64,000 bases of DNA, taken from the NCBI RefSeq assembly GCF_003387575.1, contig NZ_QUAB01000014.1, positions 1 through 64,000 on the forward strand. Reading direction: 5' to 3'. Below are positions 48,456-56,447 of this stretch, piece after piece. A program made the position numbers and the translations under genes. Source of the stretch: Microbacterium bovistercoris (GTDB taxonomy: Bacteria > Actinomycetota > Actinomycetes > Actinomycetales > Microbacteriaceae). The notes beneath the pieces were generated by a model. The model was not told the origin of the DNA, ran no database searches, and saw nothing but the letters and a program-made list of their open reading frames with translations. Positions within the stretch are counted from its first letter, which is position 1. Each line of letters opens with the position of its first letter.

Positions 48456-49903
48456 GCGCCGGCCTCCTGCTCCCGGATCCTCCCGGCCCGGGCGAACCAG
48501 GTCACCAGGAACGACAGCGCCAGCGCGAAGATCACGCCGAGGTTCGCGTAGCCCCAGGCGTCTCGCCAGCCGAGCAGGTCGAGGAAGTAGCCCTGCCAGT
48601 CGTTCCACGGGGTATCAGGGATCTGGTTCATCACGAAGCCCCAGCCGATCACGGTCGCGACGACCATCGTGACGATCGAGGTCCAGTCGAACGCGCCGTA
48701 CCGGCCGGCCGAGTCGAAGAGCGCGGCCTCGTCATAGTCCTTGCGACGGCGCAGGATGTCGGCGATGAGGATGCCCGCCCACGACGCCATGGGCACGCCG
48801 AGCGTGATGAGGAACGACTGGAACGGACCGATGAAGCTCGTCGCGAAGAACACCACGAAGATCGTGCCGGCCGTGAGGATGATGCCGTCGATGCCCGCTG
48901 CGGCCGGCCGCGGGATGCGGATTCCGAGGCTCAGCAGCGTGAGGCCGGAGGAGTAGATGCCGAGCACCGCGCCCGAGACGAGGGTGAGGATCGCGACGAT
49001 GAGGAACGGGAACAATGCCCAGGTCGGCAGCAGCACGGCCAGCGCCCCGATCGGGTCGCTGCCGACGGCGGCGAGCAGTGCGTCGTCCGACGCCGCGAGC
49101 AGCAGGCCGAAGAACACCAGCACGATCGGCGCCACCGAGCCGCCGATCGTGTTCCAGGCGATGATCTGGCCGTCCGAGGCGGTGCGCTTCTGGTAGCGCG
49201 ACCAGTCGGCGGCGATGTTGATCCAGCCCAGTCCGAAGCCGGTCATCACCATGACGAGTGCGCCGATGGTCTGCGCGAAGGTGCCGTCGGGGCGCGAGAA
49301 CGCGGTGGCCCAGTCGATGTACTGGAAGGTGAGGATGAGGAACAGCACGGTCATCGCACCGGTCAGCCAGGTCAGCACCGACTGCAGCTTCATGATGGTG
49401 TGATACCCGAGCACCGAGGCACTCACGATCAGCGCCGCGACGAGGATCGTCGCGATGATCTTCACGGCGGTGTCGTCGCCGTCGACCCAGCCCAGTTCGC
49501 GCAGGATCGTGCCGGTGGCGAGCACCGCGGTGATCGCGAGCGAGGTCTCCCAGCCGATCGAGGTCAGCCACGACACGATGCCGGTCAGCTTCTGCCCCTG
49601 CACGCCGAACGCCGCCCGTGAGAGCACCATCGTCGGTGCGGATCCCCGCTTCCCGGCGATGGCGATCAGGCCGCACAGGAAGAACGACACGACGATGCCG
49701 ATCACCGAGACGAGCGTCGCCTGCCAGAGCGAGACTCCGAAGCCGAGGATGAACGATCCGTACGACATGCCGAACACCGACACGTTCGCTGCGAACCAGG
49801 GCCAGAACAGGTCGCGCGGCTTCGCGGTGCGCTCGGACTCGGGGATGATCTCGATCCCGGTGCGCTCGATGAGCGTCGACGTCGAGGTGCTCTCTGCGGT
49901 CAT
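48452..49903 (-). CDS. NCS1-family nucleobase/cytosine permease
   Basis: A 483-residue transporter with 12 helices (KPRDLFWPWFAANVSVFGMSYGSFILGFGVSLWQA; MVLSRAAFGVQGQ; GFGLGWINIAADWSRYQKR; FITSFIGPFQSFLITLGVPMASWAGILIADI). These segments are diagnostic of the CodB/NCS1 group, which imports cytosine, purines, hydantoins, allantoin or thiamine precursors. The ATG at 49903 places the conserved IIPESERTAKPRD near residue 20. It precedes a cysteine hydrolase that overlaps its stop by four bases. Confidence 0.9.
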   Translation of the reverse strand: MTAESTSTSTLIERTGIEIIPESERTAKPRDLFWPWFAANVSVFGMSYGSFILGFGVSLWQATLVSVIGIVVSFFLCGLIAIAGKRGSAPTMVLSRAAFGVQGQKLTGIVSWLTSIGWETSLAITAVLATGTILRELGWVDGDDTAVKIIATILVAALIVSASVLGYHTIMKLQSVLTWLTGAMTVLFLILTFQYIDWATAFSRPDGTFAQTIGALVMVMTGFGLGWINIAADWSRYQKRTASDGQIIAWNTIGGSVAPIVLVFFGLLLAASDDALLAAVGSDPIGALAVLLPTWALFPFLIVAILTLVSGAVLGIYSSGLTLLSLGIRIPRPAAAGIDGIILTAGTIFVVFFATSFIGPFQSFLITLGVPMASWAGILIADILRRRKDYDEAALFDSAGRYGAFDWTSIVTMVVATVIGWGFVMNQIPDTPWNDWQGYFLDLLGWRDAWGYANLGVIFALALSFLVTWFARAGRIREQEAGA

Positions 49904-49925
49904 GCCCTCATCCTGACACCACTCG

Positions 49926-50066
49926 TCAGCCGGCGTCGCGGTCGTTTCGCAGCAGTTCGACCGCGGCGTCGCCGGCATCGACGGATGCGTTCAGGCGCAC
50001 TCGTGCGAGCCACTCATCGAACGTCGGTTGCCGCGGTTCGTCGACGAAGTCATCTGGCGCGGACAT
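49926..50066 (-). CDS. Small acidic protein of unknown function
   Basis: A 46-residue ORF (starts MSAPDDFVDEPRQPTFDEW, ends VELLRNDRDAG). It sits 22 bases before the NCS1 permease gene and 40 bases after the M18 aminopeptidase stop, all on the same strand. Codon use is like the neighbours, and it could be the first gene of the permease operon. Short proteins of this kind beside nucleobase permeases are known, but I recognise no family. Confidence 0.55.
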   Translation of the reverse strand: MSAPDDFVDEPRQPTFDEWLARVRLNASVDAGDAAVELLRNDRDAG

Positions 50067-50106
50067 ACGTCCACGCTAGCGACCGGATCGTCCCGGGTCT
50101 ACGCCG

Positions 50107-51390
50107 TCAGCCGGCGAAGAACGCCTCCGCGACGCGGGAGAGGTCGTGCAGGTCGCTCACGCCGGCGAGCTCACGTGCCGAGTGCATCGAGAGGATCGGG
50201 ATGCCGATGTCGACCGTGCGGATGCCGAGACGGGTCGCGGTGATCGGGCCGATCGTCGATCCGCACGGCACGGCGTTGTTCGACACGAACTCCTGCGATG
50301 CGACACCGGAGACCTCGCACCAGGCGGCCCAGGCGGCGGCGCCCACGGCATCGGTGGCGTAGCGCTGGTTGGCGTTGATCTTCAGGATCGGGCCGGAGCC
50401 GAGCAGGGGCTGCACCACGGGGTCGTGCTTGTGCGCGTAGTTCGGGTGCACCGAGTGCCCCACATCGCTGGAGAGGTGCCACGAGGCGGCATACGCGCGG
50501 CGGCGATCCGCGGCATCCGCTCCGAGCTGCTCGTAGACGCGCTCCAGCACGTCCTCGAGGAACGGCCCGGCGGCTCCCGAGCGCGACTCGGAGCCGAGCT
50601 CCTCGTGGTCGAAGGCGGCGAGCACCGGGATGACGCCCGTCGCCGCGTCGGCGGCGGCGAGCAGCGCCACGACGCCGGCGTGCACGGATGCCAGGTCGTC
50701 GAGCCGGCCGCTGGCGAAGAACGCGTCGTCCTTGCCGAACACTGCGCCGCGCGCCGAGTCGGCGACGACGGCGTCGAAGCCGCGGATGTCGCGCGGGTCG
50801 ACGTCGGCGGATGCCGCGAGCTCGGCGAGCAGATCCTCCGCGGTCGGGTCGCCCAAGCCCCACACCGGCTGGGTGTTCACCTGCTTGTCGAGCGTGAGTC
50901 CGTTGTTCGCGCCGCGGTCGAGGTGGATCGCCAGTTGCGGCAGGCGCAGCAGCGCGCCCGTGTCGGCGAGCACGACCCGGCCGTCGGCGAGGGCGAGGCG
51001 CCCCGCCAGCCGCAGTTCCCGGTCGAGCCACGAGTTCAGCAGCGGCCCGCCGTAGACCTCGACGCCGGCCTGCAGCCAGCCGTGCGATCCGGTGGTCGGC
51101 TTGGGCTTCAGCTTGAAGCCGGGGGAGTCGGTGTGCGCACCCAGGATGTGCACCGGAGTCGTGGCCGTGGCGTCCGCAGGCACGACCCACGCGATCGCCG
51201 CGCCGTCACGGACGACGACGTACCGCCCGCCGGGCTGTGCGGGCCAGGCATCCGCCTCGCTCAGCCACGTGAAGCCGCCGTCCTCGAGCCGTCGCGCGAC
51301 CTCTTCGGCGGCGTGATAGCTCGACGGGGACGCGGCGACGAAGTCGGCGAGATCGGAGGCGTGGGCGAGAGCGGCGGGAGTGACGGGCAT
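50107..51390 (-). CDS. M18-family aminopeptidase (aspartyl aminopeptidase type)
   Basis: A 427-residue dinuclear zinc peptidase that removes N-terminal acidic residues. The first metal His is in HILGAHTDSPGFKLKP (about residue 85), GRLDDLASVHAGVVALL holds the bridging Asp, FDHEELGSESRSGAAGPFLE the catalytic Glu pair, and SSDVGHSVHPNYAHKHDP and GIPILSMHSARELAG the remaining ligands. It is complete compared with the usual 430-residue bacterial APEB. The start at Met 51390 leaves a 176-base divergent gap that holds the riboswitch for the EamA gene on the other strand. Confidence 0.95.
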   Translation of the reverse strand: MPVTPAALAHASDLADFVAASPSSYHAAEEVARRLEDGGFTWLSEADAWPAQPGGRYVVVRDGAAIAWVVPADATATTPVHILGAHTDSPGFKLKPKPTTGSHGWLQAGVEVYGGPLLNSWLDRELRLAGRLALADGRVVLADTGALLRLPQLAIHLDRGANNGLTLDKQVNTQPVWGLGDPTAEDLLAELAASADVDPRDIRGFDAVVADSARGAVFGKDDAFFASGRLDDLASVHAGVVALLAAADAATGVIPVLAAFDHEELGSESRSGAAGPFLEDVLERVYEQLGADAADRRRAYAASWHLSSDVGHSVHPNYAHKHDPVVQPLLGSGPILKINANQRYATDAVGAAAWAAWCEVSGVASQEFVSNNAVPCGSTIGPITATRLGIRTVDIGIPILSMHSARELAGVSDLHDLSRVAEAFFAG

Positions 51391-51430
51391 CCTTCGATCG
51401 TAATCGGGGCGGCTAGGGTGGTCTCGACAG

Positions 51431-51530
51431 CGCCTAGGGTTCCGGGGCATCCGCCCGACTGGTCCGAGCGGCGCCACGGCTCGGCCGCACGGCTGGCCGT
51501 CATCTGAACGGACAAAAGCCTGGAGGACCC
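51431..51530 (+). promoter_or_regulatory. ykkC-class riboswitch, probably guanidine-I
   Basis: The stretch carries the ykkC core: ctagggttccg (51434-51444), gactggtccgag (51457-51468), an ACGG segment at 51476 and another at 51490, and ggacaaaagcctggagga (51510-51527). All match the conserved regions of the guanidine-I aptamer in order and spacing. It stands 40 bases before an EamA-type transporter gene, an export function fitting guanidine detoxification. A ppGpp or PRPP variant of ykkC cannot be ruled out by eye. The GC-rich gcccgcggcgggc after it may be the expression platform. Confidence 0.8.
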
Positions 51531-51566
51531 GTTCGTCGCGCCCGCGGCGGGCAGAAGGGTCTTCGG

Positions 51567-52431
51567 ATGTCCGGTATCGCCATCGCTCTCGCGCTCGCCG
51601 CGGCCGTCGTGCACGCGGCCTGGAATGTCATCGCGCATGACGTGAGCAGGGCTGGTGTCGTGTTCCTGTGGTGGGGCGCCGTGGCGAGCACGGTGATCTG
51701 GGGCGGCGTGATCCCGCTCACCGGGGGCTTCGGCACCGACGACCTCGCGGGGCATCGCCCTGGGCATCGGCGTCTCCGGAGTGCTCCACGTGATCTACAT
51801 GAGCGTGCTGCAGCGGGGATACCGGGCGGGCAACCTCTCCACGGTGTACGCGACAGCGCGCGGCACCGGGCCGTTCCTATCGGTGATCATCGCGATGGCG
51901 CTCCTGGGGGAGCGGCCCAGCCTCATCGCCTTGGGCGGAGTGCTGCTGGTGATCGCCGGGGTCGTCGCGATCGGACTGGTCGACCGGGGGCCCTCGGCGG
52001 GCCGGCGCGGTCCGGATCCCGCGATCGTGTTCGGCCTGCTCACCGGCGTCGCGATCGCCGGCTACACGATCTGGGACGCGTTCGCGCTGCGGACCTGGCA
52101 CCTCTCGCCGGTGGCATTCATGGTGGGTGCCGCCGCGGCCGAGATCCCGTTCTTCACGATCGCGGTCGGCCGACGGTGGGATGCGGTGGGAGCGCTGTGG
52201 CGCGCGCAGTGGCGGCGCATCCTCGCCTTCGGCGTGCTGTCGCCGCTGGCCTACATCCTCGTCCTGCAGGCGATCACGATCGCGCCGGTCGCGCTCGTGG
52301 CTCCGCTGCGCGAGGTGAGCGTCGTGCTGGTGAGTCTCTTCGGAGCGTTCGTGCTGCGCGAGAGCCGGCCCGGATGGCGGATCGCGGCATCCGTCGTGGT
52401 GGTCGCGGGCGTCGCACTGATCGCGGTGTGA
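51567..52431 (+). pseudogene. EamA/DMT-family transporter, broken by a one-base frameshift
   Basis: A 10-helix drug/metabolite transporter of about 288 residues in two frames. The first 60 residues (MSGIAIALALAAAVVHAAWNVIAHD...) read in one frame and the rest (GIALGIGVSGVLHVIYMSVLQRGYRAGNLS onward to VAGVALIAV) in another. The break is at the GGGG run 51749-51752; with three G it would read through as LAGIALGIGVSGVL. EamA proteins export small metabolites, and the guanidine-type riboswitch upstream suggests guanidine or a related compound. It is a real pseudogene, a phase-variable run or a sequencing error. The downstream part alone has an in-frame GTG at 51781. Confidence 0.85.
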
Positions 52432-52513
52432 TGGAGGGGCCCGAGGAAGTCATTTCGAATGTTGGAAGCCCCACTTCGGAGAGCTTGCGGGGCGCCGACG
52501 ATACTCTCGGAGC

Positions 52514-53548
52514 ATGACGAGATGGGCAGTTCAGGAGTACTCGCGCACTCAAGTGAAGCGTGCTGGGGAGCTGATTGGGGGCAGGGGCGGTAGCGACGAG
52601 GAAGTGAAGGCGGCGCGAGCGAAGATCAGCAACTTTAGAAGTGCCCACGGGTACCCCTTACTGTCCGTCACGATGCATGTCAGGGACAAGGCAGCAGCGG
52701 TGTCGTCGGACGTCGTGGTCGCACGCCGTCTAAAGCGTCTGCCCACGATCCTCGACAAGCTTGAGCGCCAGCCGACCATGAACGTCACGACTATGCAGGA
52801 TCTAGGTGGCTGCCGAGTAGTTCTCTCGTCCGTGACCGACGTTTATGAGCTTCTGAGCGCGCTAGAGGCTGCAAATCCCCAGAGCCGAATTGTCCGGAAG
52901 AAGGACTACATCGCCGAGCCCCAGACGACGGGCTACCGGGGTGTTCATCTCATCTACTCGTACGGCGCAAGCAAGACGGAGTATCACGGGCTGAAGGTAG
53001 AAGTGCAGATCAGAACCGAGCTACAGCACGCTTGGGCGACGTCGGTTGAAACGATGGACCTTTTCTCTGGTAGCCGGCTGAAGTACAACGAGGGTGACCC
53101 CATGCTTAGGCGGTACTTCGTTGTCGTAGCCGCTCTCATGACTCACCATGAATCCACCGCAGCGGTTCCTAGCGCAGAAGCCGCGCGTGAGGAGCTTCGC
53201 GAAGAGTTGGCCGAGCTGGAAGGTCGGCTCGGAATTACCGAGCTGCTGAGCGGATACGCAGCGATTGTTGGCGGCATGCCGACGAGCGACCGGCGCTCCA
53301 CTATCGTGCTCAAGCTGTGGCGGGATACTCGCCAGCTCGGTGTCTCTGTGTTCGAGACACAGGCGGACGCCGAAGAGCATCTGGCAACAGTCGAGGCTCT
53401 AAATGATGAGAATATCGACGCGGTGCTGATCTCCATCAGCAAGGTTGGACAGCTTCAATCGGCTTACCCCAACTACTTTGCAAATACGACAGCATTTGTT
53501 GACTTCGTTTCATCGCAACTCGATATGTCCCACGTCGCCCACACCTGA
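52514..53548 (+). CDS. RelA/SpoT-domain nucleotide pyrophosphokinase-like protein
   Basis: A 344-residue stand-alone RelA/SpoT synthetase-domain protein without HD hydrolase, TGS or ACT domains. MQDLGGCRVVLSSVTDVYELL aligns with the synthetase DIAGIR motif, RKKDYIAEPQTTGYRGVHLIY with the KDYI..PK.NGYRS(L)H G-loop, and LKVEVQIRTELQHAWA with the ExQIRT-HAWAE motif. So the catalytic core looks intact and could make (p)ppGpp or a related nucleotide or modify tRNA like toxSAS. The C-terminal 120 residues (DTRQLGVSVFETQADAEEHLATVEALNDENIDAVLISISK) are an extra domain. The gene is visibly lower in G+C than its surroundings (codons such as tta, aaa, aga), a sign of transfer. No antitoxin is adjacent. 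Confidence 0.85.
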   Translation: MTRWAVQEYSRTQVKRAGELIGGRGGSDEEVKAARAKISNFRSAHGYPLLSVTMHVRDKAAAVSSDVVVARRLKRLPTILDKLERQPTMNVTTMQDLGGCRVVLSSVTDVYELLSALEAANPQSRIVRKKDYIAEPQTTGYRGVHLIYSYGASKTEYHGLKVEVQIRTELQHAWATSVETMDLFSGSRLKYNEGDPMLRRYFVVVAALMTHHESTAAVPSAEAAREELREELAELEGRLGITELLSGYAAIVGGMPTSDRRSTIVLKLWRDTRQLGVSVFETQADAEEHLATVEALNDENIDAVLISISKVGQLQSAYPNYFANTTAFVDFVSSQLDMSHVAHT

Positions 53549-53687
53549 CCAAGAGGTGAGGGCAGTTCGGGCCACCGGCACGAGGTGGCATCAAACGCGT
53601 GCGCTTTGCGGCCACCCAGTGGCTGCGTATCAGACGCCCGTTTCTGCTGAGGGCTAGACCGGCAGCTCCGACCATGTGTGAGCGGGC

Positions 53688-54431
53688 TCAGCCGGCGACC
53701 GCGCGCAGATACTGCCCGTCGGCGGAGATGCCGGAGCCCGAGACCGTGAAGCGAACCACGTCGCCGAGGTAGCGGTCCTGCGAGGCCTCGAAGATGCGGC
53801 CCTCCGCGTCGCGCGAGACGCGGCTCAGGCGCAGGATCGGCGATCCCTGCGGCACGCGCAGCAGCGCGGCATCCCGCTCGTCCGCCGCGATCGCGTCGAT
53901 CTCGTGCTGCACGCCGACGATCGGATGCCCGTGCGCGCCGAGGAACTCGGTGATCGAGATCGCGTCGAGGTCGGCCTGGAACAGCAGCCGGCCGACCTCC
54001 TCGATGTAGTTCAAGCGCTCGACCATGGTGGGCCGGCCGTCGAGCAGCCGCAGTCGCAGCACGCTGACGATCTGATCGTCGGGTGAGACGCCGAGCGGTT
54101 CGGCGAGCTCGGCCGCGCGGCGCAGGCTGACCTCCTGCGTCTGTGCGCCAGGCTCCAGGCCCAGGTCGCGCGCCCAGCGTGTGAACGGGACGGACATGTC
54201 CACAGCCTGCGTGGCCTTCTTGGAGACGACCCGGGCGGGGCGACCGCGCGTGGTCTCGACGAGACCCTCGGCGCGCAGCGCCGCGAGCGCGTTGCGGATC
54301 GGACCGCGCGATGTGTGCCAGCGCTCTGCGAGCTCGGCCTCAGTCGGCACGTCGTCACCGGGCCGCAACTGGCCGGACGCGATCCGGTCGCGCAGATCGT
54401 CGGCGATACGGAGGTAGACAGCTTGGGACAC
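53688..54431 (-). CDS. GntR/UTRA-family regulator of the phosphonate locus
   Basis: A 247-residue HutC-type regulator. Residues 5-75 form the GntR winged helix (LRDRIASGQLRPGDDVPTEAELAERWHTSRGPIRNALAALRAEGLVETTRGRPA) and the rest is a UTRA ligand domain (VERLNYIEEVGRLLFQADL; SPILRLSRVSRDAEGRIFEAS; VVRFTVSGS). It is transcribed divergently from the phosphonate ABC transporter and probably controls it, with a phosphonate or its breakdown product as ligand (PhnF-like role, inference). Confidence 0.85.
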   Translation of the reverse strand: MSQAVYLRIADDLRDRIASGQLRPGDDVPTEAELAERWHTSRGPIRNALAALRAEGLVETTRGRPARVVSKKATQAVDMSVPFTRWARDLGLEPGAQTQEVSLRRAAELAEPLGVSPDDQIVSVLRLRLLDGRPTMVERLNYIEEVGRLLFQADLDAISITEFLGAHGHPIVGVQHEIDAIAADERDAALLRVPQGSPILRLSRVSRDAEGRIFEASQDRYLGDVVRFTVSGSGISADGQYLRAVAG

Positions 54432-54482
54432 ATAGGCATACTACTTGCGCAGGTCGAGGTGTGGTCGCCCTGTTCTGCGGAT

Positions 54483-54509
54483 GTTCACCCCGGGAAACCC
54501 TTGGTGAAC
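54483..54509. promoter_or_regulatory. Inverted repeat, putative PHO box or GntR operator
   Basis: gttcacc (54483-54489) and ggtgaac (54503-54509) are perfect inverted heptamers, 13 bases apart, in the phosphonate promoter. GTTCACCCCGG resembles the streptomycete PHO-box unit (GTTCACCCG), which binds PhoP as direct repeats; here the second unit is inverted, so a GntR operator is as likely. Confidence 0.45.
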
Positions 54510-54601
54510 GACGAGCGAACAGTGCCGAGATAGGTACATTTGTCGCTCTTTCGGGTGTCAGTCTTGGTCGCGGTTCCTCCACACACACCCGAAAGGTCCT
54601 C

Positions 54602-55525
54602 ATGAAGCTCCGTGCTCTCCCCGCCCTGGTCGGCGCCGCGGCCCTCGCCCTCGGCCTCGCCGCCTGCTCCGGCTCGGCCGGTGCCACCGGCTCGTCCGAC
54701 GAGCCGAAGGCGGAAGGCGGCTACGCCGTCGACGCGAACACCCTCGTCTTCGGTGTCGTGCCCGACTCGGTCGACACCGAGACCAACTACCAGCCCCTCA
54801 TGGACTACATCGCCGAGGAGACCGGCAAGAAGGTCGAGTACCACGAGTCCACCGACTACGCCGCGCTCATCGAGGCCGCGATCGCCGGCAAGGTCGACGT
54901 CGCCTCGTTCTCGGGCTTCACCTACGTCACCGCCACGAACAACGGCGCGAAGCTCACCCCGATCTCCTCGATCATCACCAAGGAGGGTCAGGAGCCCGGC
55001 TACTACTCGCAGGCCATCGTGCCCAAGGGATCGTCGATCAAGACCCTCGAGGACTTCAACGGCAAGAAGGTCTGCTTCGTCGACCCGTCGTCGACCTCGG
55101 GCTACCTGTTCCCGTCCTACAACCTGCTCGAGGCGGGCGTCGACCCCGAGAAGGACGTCACACCGGTCTTCGCCGGCAAGCACGACGTCAGCGTCACCAA
55201 GGTCGGCGAGGGCAAGGAATGCGAGGCCGGCTTCGCGGAGGACAGCGAGGTCGCAAAGTCCGACAAGGTGACCAAGATCGCCGAGACCATGGTGCCCGGT
55301 GCGCCGCTGGTCTACGCGAACGCGCTGCCGGATGACGTGAAGAAGACCCTGACCGACGCGCTCTCCGAGGTCACGATCGACGACATCATCGCCGCCGGCG
55401 TGACCAGCGCCGACAGCGACGCCTTCCGCACCGTCTTCTACGCCACCAAGCCTGTCGACGACGCGTACTACGACCTCATCCGCGACATCTGCAAGAAGAC
55501 CAACGCGACCCAGTGCCAGGGTTGA
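54602..55525 (+). CDS. phnD: Phosphonate ABC transporter substrate-binding lipoprotein
   Basis: A 307-residue lipoprotein. The lipobox LAACS at about residues 20-24 puts the Cys at the mature end, followed by a Ser/Gly/Ala linker. The PhnD signature is present: LVFGVVPDSVDTETNYQPLMDYIAEETG, FSGFTYVTATNN, GYYSQAIVPKGSSI, CFVDPSSTSGYLFPSYNLLEAG. It delivers phosphonates (or phosphite) to the PhnE channel. The ATG at 54602 is downstream of the putative PHO box. A long repeat hairpin separates it from phnC. Confidence 0.93.
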   Translation: MKLRALPALVGAAALALGLAACSGSAGATGSSDEPKAEGGYAVDANTLVFGVVPDSVDTETNYQPLMDYIAEETGKKVEYHESTDYAALIEAAIAGKVDVASFSGFTYVTATNNGAKLTPISSIITKEGQEPGYYSQAIVPKGSSIKTLEDFNGKKVCFVDPSSTSGYLFPSYNLLEAGVDPEKDVTPVFAGKHDVSVTKVGEGKECEAGFAEDSEVAKSDKVTKIAETMVPGAPLVYANALPDDVKKTLTDALSEVTIDDIIAAGVTSADSDAFRTVFYATKPVDDAYYDLIRDICKKTNATQCQG

Positions 55526-55531
55526 CGCCCG

Positions 55532-55620
55532 TCGGCCGTTGAGCGAACGGAGCGAGACGAAGCGTCCTCCGCTGCCGAAGACGTTTCGTCTCGCTCCTTC
55601 GTCGCTCGCTCAACGACCGG
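55532..55620. repeat. Dispersed palindromic repeat, family C, between phnD and phnC
   Basis: An inverted repeat with arms cgttgagcgaacggagcgag... and ...ctcgctcaacgaccgg spans the whole phnD-phnC spacer. A remnant of the same unit occurs inside phnE at 57362. As RNA it can form a stable hairpin and may lower expression of the genes after phnD. Confidence 0.7.
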
Positions 55621-55634
55621 AGATGGAGACTTTC

Positions 55635-56447
55635 ATGAACACCGACCAGGTCATCCGCATCGACGCGCTCACCAAGCGCTTCGACGAGACCACGGCCCTC
55701 GCCGATGTGAACCTCGGCGTCGGCCGCGGCGAGATCGTCGTGCTGCTCGGCCTCTCGGGGTCCGGCAAGTCCACCCTGCTGCGTCACATCGACGCGCTCG
55801 AGCTGCCGACATCCGGCCGGGTGGACGTGCTCGGAGAGGACGTCACCCGTCTGCGGGGACGCGCCCTGCGCCGGTTGCGCAGCCGCGTCGGCTTCATCTT
55901 CCAGCAGTTCGAACTGGTGGGCTCGCTCACCGTGCTGGAGAACGTGCTGACCGGTGCCCTCGCCACGCTGCGCGGTCCCAGGCTCGGCCTGTTCGGCTAC
56001 TCGCGCGCCCTGCGCCGCCGCGCGCTCGGGCACCTCGACCGCGTCGGACTGCTCGACCGCGCCTACCAGCGCGCGGACACCCTCTCCGGAGGGCAGCAGC
56101 AGCGCGTCGCCATCGCCAGAGCCCTCATGCAGAACCCCGAGGTGCTGCTCGCCGACGAACCCGTCGCCTCGCTCGACCCGGAGTCGAGCTCGCAGGTGAT
56201 GGCGCTCATCCGGGAGATCGCCGCCGAAGACGGACTCACCGTGCTCTGCAGCCTGCACCAGGTGGATCTCGCGATCGACTGGGCCGACCGCATCGTCGGC
56301 CTGCGGCACGGCGAGGTCGTGCTCGACACCACCACCGATGACCTCGACAAGGCTCAGGTGATGGAGATCTACGGCCGCGTCGCCACCACGACCGCCGAAC
56401 TGAACGCGCTGGAGACCGAGCTGCTCGCCGCGGAGCCTGTGGCATGA
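55635..56447 (+). CDS. phnC: Phosphonate ABC transporter ATP-binding protein
   Basis: A 270-residue ATPase. Walker A GLSGSGKST (about residue 42), signature LSGGQQQRVAIARAL, Walker B VLLADEPVASLDP and the H-loop LHQVDLAIDWADRIVGLRHGEVV are complete and close to PhnC proteins. The ATG at 55635 is chosen because ggag stands six bases before it; upstream in-frame codons belong to the repeat. Its stop overlaps the fused permease gene (ATGA). Confidence 0.94.
   Translation: MNTDQVIRIDALTKRFDETTALADVNLGVGRGEIVVLLGLSGSGKSTLLRHIDALELPTSGRVDVLGEDVTRLRGRALRRLRSRVGFIFQQFELVGSLTVLENVLTGALATLRGPRLGLFGYSRALRRRALGHLDRVGLLDRAYQRADTLSGGQQQRVAIARALMQNPEVLLADEPVASLDPESSSQVMALIREIAAEDGLTVLCSLHQVDLAIDWADRIVGLRHGEVVLDTTTDDLDKAQVMEIYGRVATTTAELNALETELLAAEPVA

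Noticed and set aside
54483..54509. A true PhoP (PHO) box in the phosphonate promoter
   Set aside because: Only one unit matches, and the second is inverted instead of a direct repeat, so it was kept only as an undefined operator candidate.
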